Below are positions 8,550 through 15,078 of a stretch of 24,247 nucleotides of DNA, piece by piece. Below the pieces are notes generated by a model. It had not been told where the DNA came from. It did no database searches and saw only the letters and a program-made list of their open reading frames with translations. The stretch covers positions 1 through 24,247 of the forward strand of contig DATAEK010000109.1 of assembly GCA_036258055.1 (NCBI GenBank), given 5' to 3'. The stretch's first letter is position 1. Every line of letters starts with the position of its first letter. This DNA is from DATAEK01 sp036258055 (GTDB lineage Bacteria > Acidobacteriota > Vicinamibacteria > Vicinamibacterales > 2-12-FULL-66-21). A program made the position numbers and the translations under genes.

Positions 8550-9293
8550 ATGGCAACGACGATGAAGTTCGGGTTAAGGTCATTGGTGACGGCGGCAACT
8601 GCGGCGCTGCTCAACGCCGCGAGCGCCGACACCATTCCCGCCAGCGGCGGAGACATCACGATCGTCCCGATGAACCACGCCACGCTGCAATTGCGTCATG
8701 CGGGCAAGGTGATTGACGTTGATCCAGTCGCGCAGGCGAACTTCGGGGCGCTGCCAGCTCCGGACCTGATCCTCGTCACCGACATTCACGGAGACCATCT
8801 CGATCCCGCGACCATCACCAAGCTCCGGAAGGCCGGCACCGTCATCGTCGGGCCAGCCGCCGCGACGGGAAAACTCGAGGGCGCGGTCGCAATGGCCAAT
8901 GGCGAGAAGAAAACAGAGGCGGGCATCAGCCTCGAGGCGGTGCCGATGTACAACTTGCAGCGCGGGCCTGCCGCGGGGCAGCTCTACCACGACAAAGGCC
9001 GCGGCAATGGCTACATCGTGACGCTCGGCGGCAAGCGCCTCTACATCGCGGGTGACACCGAGTGCACGCCGGAGATGAAGGCCCTGACGAACATCGACGT
9101 CGCGTTCCTGCCGATGAATCTGCCCTACACCATGACGCCGGCTGAAGCGGCGGAGTGCGTGAAGGCCTTCAAACCGAAGATCGTCTACCCGTACCACTAT
9201 CGTGGCCAGAAGCCGGAGGAATTCGAGGCGGCGCTGAAGGGGACGGCCGGAGTGGAAGTTCGGTTGCGCGATTGGTACGGGACAGGACAGTAG
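8550..9293 (+). CDS. exported metallo-beta-lactamase-fold metal-dependent hydrolase (UlaG-like)
   Basis: The protein is 247 residues. The ATG at 8550 has GGGAGG (8537-8542) at seven bases spacing; the longer in-frame reading from 8376 would place junk ahead of a good signal peptide (residues 1-26, ending AASAD). The metal motif reads TDIHGDHLD at 77-85, so D78 stands where HxHxDH has its first His. D169 in IAGDT and H216 in VYPYHYRG complete the expected ligands. The layout fits the UlaG / RNase Z-like group of small MBL hydrolases. The substrate is unknown. A TAG stop is followed at once by TTCTCGG-type heptamers. Confidence 0.88.
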   Translation: MATTMKFGLRSLVTAATAALLNAASADTIPASGGDITIVPMNHATLQLRHAGKVIDVDPVAQANFGALPAPDLILVTDIHGDHLDPATITKLRKAGTVIVGPAAATGKLEGAVAMANGEKKTEAGISLEAVPMYNLQRGPAAGQLYHDKGRGNGYIVTLGGKRLYIAGDTECTPEMKALTNIDVAFLPMNLPYTMTPAEAAECVKAFKPKIVYPYHYRGQKPEEFEAALKGTAGVEVRLRDWYGTGQ

Positions 9294-9294
9294 A

Positions 9295-9327
9295 TTCTCA
9301 GTTCCCGGTTCTCGGTGAGAACCGGGA
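9295..9327. terminator. heptamer repeats folding into an 11-bp hairpin between convergent genes
   Basis: Three heptamers, TTCTCAG, TTCCCGG and TTCTCGG (9295-9315), start one base after the stop of the hydrolase gene. Bases 9303-9313 are perfectly complementary to 9317-9327 across a GGT loop. The hairpin ends three bases before the stop of the opposing FecR-like gene. It would work in both directions as a terminator or 3'-end protector. There is no long T tract on either side, so classical intrinsic termination is uncertain. Confidence 0.6.
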
Positions 9328-9329
9328 TC

Positions 9330-10199
9330 CTATTTGCAAGCCTCGGCGAGGGCCGCGCGTGCGCGGTCGGCCGCTGCGCGTACTGCTGCGTTGTCCGGTG
9401 GGCGCTCCGCGGCGGCCGTCAACTCCGCGATCGCTTCGTTGAGCAGACCGAGGTTCATGTCGATGCCACCAAGAAGGCCGCTGCCCGCGGCATCCAAAGC
9501 GCTGGCGAGCGAGATTCTGGCGGCTTCGGCTTCGGCGTCGAGCGTGTGGAAGCGTCCTTCGGATCTGGCCGGCGGTCCGTCACCGGTCACGCGGACGGTC
9601 CAGATGTAGTTGGTGCCGGCGCTCAAAATGCCCGATGGAACGGCCAGCGGCGGCCGCTCGATCGTCTGCGCGAACACGCGCTGGCCGTCCTCGCTTTGCA
9701 CCTCAATTGCGTACTGTGATGCGCCGGCGATCGGCTCGAAGCGCAGCACCGTCGCATCGCGAAGCGTCACCACGGTGTAGCAGGGATTCAGCTTCGGTAT
9801 GGTGGCGGCGCGCAGGCGTACCGCACCTGACAGCTTCGGCGCGCGTCCCGCGATCGGCGCGAGCGACGCCAGCTGCGGCACCGGCGCTGCCTCCTTCACC
9901 GGTCCGCGCAGGGTCGTCGCCGACGTCGCGGTCAGCTCGACTCTCGAGCCGCCCCCAAGCTCGTACCGCCGGCCGTCCATCATGACCAGCACAGCGTGCG
10001 CCTGAGCGTCGAGATCGATCACGGTTCCGACTTGGAGCCAGTCATAGAGCGCGAGGCGGCGCATGGGTTTCCCCTGCGCCCACATCTTGCCGTCGAGCGC
10101 GGAGACGATCGCCACCAGCTCGGGCGCCGGTGCGGGCTTCGCTGATCCGGTTGGCGTCTGGACGAGGAGCGACACGACGACGAACCAGACGGCGATCAT
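9330..10199 (-). CDS. exported FecR-like / fibronectin-like domain protein
   Basis: The protein is 289 residues. The ATG at 10199 has AGGAG at six bases spacing; an in-frame codon at 10229 is less likely. Residues 1-20 are a signal peptide. Residues about 28-95 look like a FecR-type beta domain (VGTVIDLDAQAHAVLVMMDGRRYELGGGSRVEL). Residues about 145-215 resemble a fibronectin type III sheet (RFEPIAGASQYAIEVQSEDG, LSAGTNYIWTVRV). The C-terminal 65 residues are Ala-rich helices, possibly TPR-like. It follows the CHASE2 kinase on the same strand. FecR-domain proteins often lie beside CHASE2 proteins, so it may be a periplasmic partner of that sensor, which is inference. Confidence 0.8.
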   Translation of the reverse strand: MIAVWFVVVSLLVQTPTGSAKPAPAPELVAIVSALDGKMWAQGKPMRRLALYDWLQVGTVIDLDAQAHAVLVMMDGRRYELGGGSRVELTATSATTLRGPVKEAAPVPQLASLAPIAGRAPKLSGAVRLRAATIPKLNPCYTVVTLRDATVLRFEPIAGASQYAIEVQSEDGQRVFAQTIERPPLAVPSGILSAGTNYIWTVRVTGDGPPARSEGRFHTLDAEAEAARISLASALDAAGSGLLGGIDMNLGLLNEAIAELTAAAERPPDNAAVRAAADRARAALAEACK

Positions 10200-10208
10200 G
10201 GATAACTC

Positions 10209-10283
10209 CTGAGAACCGAGAAGCCTCAATCCGAGAACGCGCGAACGCGAGAACCGAGAACCGAGAACCGAGAACTTAGAACC
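10209..10283. repeat. heptanucleotide array, unit GAGAACC (TTCTCGG on the minus strand)
   Basis: Three perfect GAGAACC units at 10249-10269 continue into degenerate copies at 10270-10280 (GAGAACT, TAGAACC). Further isolated copies occur near 10209-10222. In the sense of the kinase gene the array begins three bases after its TAG and reads TTCTAAG, TTCTCGG, TTCTCGG, TTCTCGG. This is the same unit and orientation as the repeats after the hydrolase gene at 9295. The last unit runs into the AGGAG ribosome-binding site of the FecR-like gene. Confidence 0.85.
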
Positions 10284-12464
10284 CTATTCCCCCGCAGGCG
10301 GTGCACCCCACTTGGCGCGCCAGACGAACGCGGCGCCGACCGCGATGAGCAATGAGATCACCGGCCCGGCGACGGGCCACAGCACTCGCGCGATCAGAAA
10401 TACCGAGAGCGCCGCGGCGACGTGGGCCGTGATGGACGCGGTCGTCAAGGTCACAGGCCGCGAGCGGGACCGCCGCATCAGTACGAGCCATGCGAGAATG
10501 CCGGCGCCGATTCCCGTGACGACCGCGAACGGCCACCGCGCCGACTCGCGTACCGGAAAACCATCAAGAATTGTGTTCACGATGATTGCCTGCACCATCA
10601 ACCCCGAGACGGACGCGTCGGGGGTCTGCCGCAGCGGCGTCGGATGGTGCTCGTCGCCGGAGCCCGCAAACTCACCGCCCAGGAGCACGATGCGATCGCG
10701 AAAGATCTCCGGCGAGGTCGTCACCACGCGCTCCACGTCGCGCCACGACATCCGGCGGAAACGAGCGGGATCCACAGTGTAGTCAACTGTGCCAGAATCG
10801 CGATCGGTCTGGAGTTCGGTTCCCGATGTCAGCGCTACCCGGGCGGCCCACGTCGGACGGAGTTGTCCGTTGGTATCGCTGTAGTGCAACCGCGCGTGAC
10901 GCGCGATGCCGTCTGCGTCCGTGTCGAGATTGACGAAGCCGAACAGCCGCTGCGTACGCTCGGCGCCGAGCACCTGCGAGACCAGGCCCGGTACGCATTC
11001 CGGACCCAGGACGGTGCCGGTATCGGTCGTAAAGGCAGCCAGGGTCAGCCGATCCGCGTGACGGATGAGCAGCTGCGCGAAGGGCGGCGGTTCCGGTGAC
11101 CTACGTGCAAAGTCGGCCCACGCGCGAGGCAGCAGCAGGTCCACGCCGACGACCCTTGCTCCCGCGTCGAAGACCCGGTTCAGGGTCGCTCCAATTTCGT
11201 CCGCACGCAACCCGAGTGGTTTGGCGTCCGCATCCACGCTCGCGTCGTCCATCGCCAGCAACAGGATCGACGGGTTGGGGGGACTGGGCCGCGCGAGCCC
11301 GAAACGCGCATCGACCGCGGCGCGCTCGAGCCGTGCGACCGGCGCTGACGTCCACAGCGCTGCGCTGAGCGTGGTGATCAGGCCGAGTGCCGCGGCGGCG
11401 GCAGTCCGCCGTGGACGCTCACGCTCGCGCCACTCACGCACCGTTGCGGCGCGCTCGGCCGCGGCGATCGCGTCGATCGCGGCTCGCGCCGATCGCGGGC
11501 GGTCGCCCGGAGCGTAGCCGAGAAGCTGCATCAGCGGCTGGTCCAGCTCGCGGGGGACGTTCGGGCTCGCGTCCGACGGCCGAGTGATGTTGTGAGGTCC
11601 GCCCCGCATCACCGGCGGCAGCGATCCCGTCATCAACTGGTACGCGAGCACGCCGAAGGCATAGATGTCGCTGGCGCGCGTCGCCGGCTCGAATCGAAAG
11701 AGCTCCGGTGCCATGTAGCCGACGGTGCCCATCAGCAGCCCCTGATCGCGCCGCTGCAGGTCGAGCAGATCGCGGCGTCCGTCCTTGGCGGGCGCCGGCT
11801 CGCGCGCGTCGATCAGGATCGTGGTCTCGTCGCTGGCCGTCGTGCGCGGTATCTGAGGGGCTGTCGAAGGAGCGGGCGCATCGGGCTGACTCGTACTCAG
11901 GAACTGCGCGAGACCGAAATCAAGGATCTTGATGGCGGTTCCGGTGTTCGTTCGAACCAGAAAGACGTTCGCAGGTTTGAGATCGCGATGCAGAATGCCG
12001 TGGTCGTGGGCGAAGTCCACAGCCGCCGCGACCTTCTGCAGGATGTCCACGGCTTCGCGGCGTTCTGGTGGACCCGACGCATCGCAGCGCGCAGCCAGCG
12101 TCACCCCTTCGAGGAGCTCCATGACCAGGTACGCCATTCCCCGCGCGTCATCCACGCCGAAGTCCATGACGTCGACGATGTGCGGGTGTTCGAGGCGGCC
12201 GAGGGCAGCGGCTTCGATGCGGAAACGATCGGAGAAGCCCTCGCGCGTGCTGGCGATGATCTTGATCGCGACCGGTCGGTGGAGGTCGAGATGACGGGCG
12301 CGATACACAACGCCCATTCCCCCCTGGCCGAGCCGTCGCTCGAGATCGTATTTCCCGTCGAGGAGTGTCGGACCGGGGATCGTGGATTCGAGCCGGGTGC
12401 TGTCGTTCGGGCACAGCTCGACATCGTCATTGGCGCACGCGCGGCAGAGCGGACATTCCTTCAC
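10284..12464 (-). CDS. transmembrane Ser/Thr protein kinase with CHASE2 sensor domain
   Basis: The protein is 726 residues from a GTG start, with only a weak upstream AGG. An N-terminal Cys cluster (C4, C7, C10, C18) suggests a small zinc ribbon. The Hanks-type kinase domain spans about 40-340: glycine loop G46-Q-G-G, catalytic K68, HRD at 159-161, DFG at 182-184 and GTVGYMAPE near 246-254. All key residues are present, so it should be active. About 55 extra Pro/Thr-rich residues (190-244) lie in the activation segment. A helix at 356-372 crosses the membrane, CHASE2 occupies about 380-640, and three helices follow (645-663, 676-694, 700-716). CHASE2 is an extracytoplasmic sensor, so the protein would transmit an envelope signal to cytoplasmic phosphorylation. 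The FecR-like gene follows and a CHAT remnant precedes it. Confidence 0.93.
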   Translation of the reverse strand: MKECPLCRACANDDVELCPNDSTRLESTIPGPTLLDGKYDLERRLGQGGMGVVYRARHLDLHRPVAIKIIASTREGFSDRFRIEAAALGRLEHPHIVDVMDFGVDDARGMAYLVMELLEGVTLAARCDASGPPERREAVDILQKVAAAVDFAHDHGILHRDLKPANVFLVRTNTGTAIKILDFGLAQFLSTSQPDAPAPSTAPQIPRTTASDETTILIDAREPAPAKDGRRDLLDLQRRDQGLLMGTVGYMAPELFRFEPATRASDIYAFGVLAYQLMTGSLPPVMRGGPHNITRPSDASPNVPRELDQPLMQLLGYAPGDRPRSARAAIDAIAAAERAATVREWRERERPRRTAAAAALGLITTLSAALWTSAPVARLERAAVDARFGLARPSPPNPSILLLAMDDASVDADAKPLGLRADEIGATLNRVFDAGARVVGVDLLLPRAWADFARRSPEPPPFAQLLIRHADRLTLAAFTTDTGTVLGPECVPGLVSQVLGAERTQRLFGFVNLDTDADGIARHARLHYSDTNGQLRPTWAARVALTSGTELQTDRDSGTVDYTVDPARFRRMSWRDVERVVTTSPEIFRDRIVLLGGEFAGSGDEHHPTPLRQTPDASVSGLMVQAIIVNTILDGFPVRESARWPFAVVTGIGAGILAWLVLMRRSRSRPVTLTTASITAHVAAALSVFLIARVLWPVAGPVISLLIAVGAAFVWRAKWGAPPAGE

Positions 12465-12492
12465 GAGCGCGACGACCTGCGATGCTGAAGCA

Positions 12493-12578
12493 TCAGCGCC
12501 AGTTGCCGATCAGAATGAATGGAGCCCAGTAAAACGGGTGCGCGTACGGCGTCTCGTGCCGGCTTGCTGCGCTTTTGT
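12493..12578 (-). pseudogene. C-terminal remnant of a CHAT-domain protein
   Basis: On the minus strand the last codons before a TGA at 12495-12493 read YAHPFYWAPFILIGNWR. This is the characteristic end of CHAT (caspase-like) domains; compare HPILWASFILVGKP at the end of the intact CHAT protein in this window. Further upstream in this frame no CHAT sequence is recognisable, and another frame takes over hydrophobic coding-like sequence (near 12570-12660), so the body of the gene is lost or frameshifted. The stop lies 28 bases before the kinase start, as expected for a former first gene of the kinase operon. Bases from about 12580 to 12757 hold nothing else I can name. Confidence 0.6.
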
Positions 12579-12757
12579 GTCTGCGCGGACACGACGTCGG
12601 CCATCGGCACCAGGGCGATGGCGCCGGCGGCCAGCGCGGACCGGTAGCGGCTCGGCAGGGTAGACGGGGGGAGTGACCGTGTGTCCAAGCATGGCCTCCG
12701 TCAAGCTCGGCTGTGCGGTGAGAGGCCCATACTAAGCGCGGAGTTTGGCCCGCGCAA

Positions 12758-12833
12758 GTGGCACCGGACGGTCTTGTCAAAGCGAAATAGAAATGTCCCC
12801 GGTGGCACCGGACGGTCTGTCACCGGACGGTCT
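12758..12833. repeat. three direct repeats of CACCGGACGGTCT
   Basis: GTGGCACCGGACGGTCT occurs perfectly at 12758-12774 and 12802-12818, separated by 27 bases. A third, shorter copy, CACCGGACGGTCT, lies at 12821-12833. They sit between the CHAT remnant and the first S9 peptidase gene, about 70 bases before its start. They could be ends of a lost element or binding sites in the peptidase promoter. Confidence 0.85.
12775..12800. mobile_element. possible terminal remnant of an insertion sequence
   Basis: The 26 bases from TGTCAAAGCG to GTCCCC are unusually AT-rich for the window. They resemble the short terminal repeats that I associate with integrase-type insertion sequences (IS21 or IS481 groups), from memory only. 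The stretch is bracketed by a 17-base direct repeat and lies beside a truncated CHAT gene. No transposase is present. Low confidence. Confidence 0.3.
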
Positions 12834-12904
12834 GATCTACCATCGTGACGGCAAACGGACCCTGGGGTAGGGCAGTGCGTGACCCGTCAGCGTGGAGAGT
12901 CAGC

Positions 12905-14980
12905 ATGACTAGATGCATTCGGTGTGTGGCAGTTGCGGTGTGCGTGGTGCTGATTGGCGTCGGTGTCCGCGCACAGACGCGCGGGGTTACCGCGGAGGAC
13001 TACTTCGCGTTCGAGACAGCAGGCGATCCCCGCATCTCGCCCGACGGCTCCACGGTCGTCTTCGTCGTCACCACGATCGATCAGAAGCAGAACCGGCGGC
13101 ACAGCGCGATCTGGATGGTTCCTGCTGACGGCCAGCGCGAGCCCCTGCGCCTGACGACCTCGCCGCAGTCGTCATCGAACCCGCGCTGGAGCCCGGACGG
13201 CAAGGCGATCGCGTTCTTGTCGGCGCGCACAACGGCCGGTGATGCGGCGGGTGAGAACGCGCGAGCACAAGTCTGGCTGCTGCCGCTGAGCGGCGGCGAG
13301 CCTCGCCGTGTGACGAACCTGCTGAACGGCGTCACCAGTTTTCAGTGGTCGCCGGACGGAACCCGGCTTGTGTGCGTGAGCCGCACCGGCCCGAGCGACA
13401 CCGCGAAATCACCGAGCGACGTGCGGCACTACAAACACCTCACCTACAAGTTCAACGACACGGGATGGTTCGACGACAAACGGGCGCACCTCTGGGTCGT
13501 CGACGTGGCGTCTGGGAGTTCGAAGCAGATCACCGAAGGAGAGGATTGGGACGACGCCGATCCGCAGTGGTCGCCGGACAGCCGGAAGATCGCGTTCGTG
13601 TCGGATCGGACGGGCAAAGCGTTCGATGAAGGGCGCAACACGGATGTGTGGGTCATCGATGCGGGCGGCGGTCCGCTCACGAAGATCTCGACGCGCGAAG
13701 AGCCGGACAACTCGCCACGCTGGTCGCCTGACGGGCAGACGATCGCGTTTCTCGGCGCGACCGAAGAGCGCGCGCATGCGAAGGTGTGGCTCGCATCAGC
13801 CAGTGGTGGAGCTTCGCGGCTGGCCGCCGAAGGCCTGGATGTGATACCGGGCGCGCTGCGTTGGGCCGAAGGCGGCCGCGCGCTGTACTTCGAGAGCGGC
13901 GTCAAGGGGACGACGCACCTGTTCCGCATCGATCTCGCCTCGAAGCGCGCCGCTCAAGTCACGACCGGGGACCGCACGGTGCGAGCGGTGGACCTCAGCG
14001 ACAAGACATCGCGGCTCGTTTACCTCGCGAACGATCCCACGCATCTCGACGAAGTCTACGTTTCGGATCTGGCGGGCCGGAATGAAAAGCCGCTGACGCA
14101 CCTCAATGCCGCGCTGTGGAAACAGCTCACGCTCGTGCCGGTCGAACGCGTGCCCTTCAAGGGCGCCGACGGCTGGGACGTCGATGGCTTCCTGATGAAG
14201 CCGGTGGGTTGGCAGAGCGGAAAGAAGTATCCGATGGTCCTGAGCATTCACGGCGGCCCCGCCGGAATGTACGGCTTCGACTGGTTCCACGAGTTTCAGG
14301 TGTACGCTGCCCGCGGCTGGGCCGTGTTCTTCACCAACCCGCGTGGCTCGACCGGCTACGGCGAGAAGTTCGATCGCGGCGTCCAGATGGAATGGGGCGG
14401 CAAGGCGTATACCGACATCATGAACGGCGTGGACGCGGTGCTCGCAAAGAATCCATGGCTCGACACTGAGCGTCTCGGCGTGACCGGCGGCAGCTACGGC
14501 GGCTACATGACCAACTGGATCATCAGCCACACCACGCGATTCAAGGCGGCCGTCACGCTGCGCAGCATCTCGAACTTCATCAGTGACGACGGCACGCGCG
14601 ACGGCGCCTATGGGCACGCCGACGACTTCGGCGGCGACATCTTCGAGACCTACGAGACGTACTGGAACTACTCGCCGCTGAAGTACGTGAAACACGTGAA
14701 GACGCCGACGCTCATCCTGCACTCCGACAACGATTACCGCGTGCCGATCGAGCAGGGGGAGCAGTGGTTCCGCGCGCTCCAGCACTTCGGCGTGCCGAGC
14801 GAGATCGTGTTCTTCCCGCGCGAGAACCACAACCTGACACGCACCGGTGAGCCGAAGCACCTGGTCGAGAGCCTCAATTGGCAGGTGTACTGGTTCGATC
14901 GCTACCTGAATGGCAACGCATCCGCGATCCCGCCCGACGCGCCGGAGCGGCGGAATGCGACCAGCACGCAGGATCGGTAA
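12905..14980 (+). CDS. secreted S9-family (prolyl oligopeptidase-type) peptidase
   Basis: The protein is 691 residues. The ATG at 12905 with GGAGAG upstream is preferred to the in-frame GTG at 12845. A signal peptide (about 1-23, ending GVRAQ) is followed by a beta-propeller region with repeated WSPDG / WSPDS blades (about 35-400). An alpha/beta-hydrolase domain (about 430-691) follows. The catalytic triad is visible: S530 in GGSYGGY, D610 in HSDNDYRVP and H642 in RENHNLTR. This is the acylaminoacyl-peptidase / dipeptidyl-peptidase pattern. It probably degrades peptides in the periplasm or outside the cell. A second S9 gene follows after 98 bases, likely co-transcribed. Confidence 0.93.
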   Translation: MTRCIRCVAVAVCVVLIGVGVRAQTRGVTAEDYFAFETAGDPRISPDGSTVVFVVTTIDQKQNRRHSAIWMVPADGQREPLRLTTSPQSSSNPRWSPDGKAIAFLSARTTAGDAAGENARAQVWLLPLSGGEPRRVTNLLNGVTSFQWSPDGTRLVCVSRTGPSDTAKSPSDVRHYKHLTYKFNDTGWFDDKRAHLWVVDVASGSSKQITEGEDWDDADPQWSPDSRKIAFVSDRTGKAFDEGRNTDVWVIDAGGGPLTKISTREEPDNSPRWSPDGQTIAFLGATEERAHAKVWLASASGGASRLAAEGLDVIPGALRWAEGGRALYFESGVKGTTHLFRIDLASKRAAQVTTGDRTVRAVDLSDKTSRLVYLANDPTHLDEVYVSDLAGRNEKPLTHLNAALWKQLTLVPVERVPFKGADGWDVDGFLMKPVGWQSGKKYPMVLSIHGGPAGMYGFDWFHEFQVYAARGWAVFFTNPRGSTGYGEKFDRGVQMEWGGKAYTDIMNGVDAVLAKNPWLDTERLGVTGGSYGGYMTNWIISHTTRFKAAVTLRSISNFISDDGTRDGAYGHADDFGGDIFETYETYWNYSPLKYVKHVKTPTLILHSDNDYRVPIEQGEQWFRALQHFGVPSEIVFFPRENHNLTRTGEPKHLVESLNWQVYWFDRYLNGNASAIPPDAPERRNATSTQDR

Positions 14981-15030
14981 CCCACCGGGGCAATGGGCGT
15001 AAGATACGCGCGTCAATGAGAGGGTTTTTT

Positions 15031-15047
15031 GCGGACAGCGGACCGCG
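15031..15047. repeat. short heptamer tract, GCGGACA GCGGACC GCG
   Basis: This holds 2.4 copies of the unit that forms a seven-copy array at 17199-17247. It lies 50 bases after the first S9 peptidase stop and 31 bases before the second S9 start. With so few copies, chance is possible. Confidence 0.5.
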
Positions 15048-15078
15048 ACTCGGCACTTCCCGCCACGTGAGGTGAAAC

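Noticed and set aside
11592..12488. Plus-strand open frame of 298 codons opposite the kinase domain
   Set aside because: Shadow of the kinase; no recognisable motif.
12461..12688. Possible 75-residue small secreted protein before the kinase
   Set aside because: It has a hydrophobic stretch ending VVSAQ, but it overlaps the CHAT remnant in another frame and the kinase start; more likely part of decayed coding sequence.
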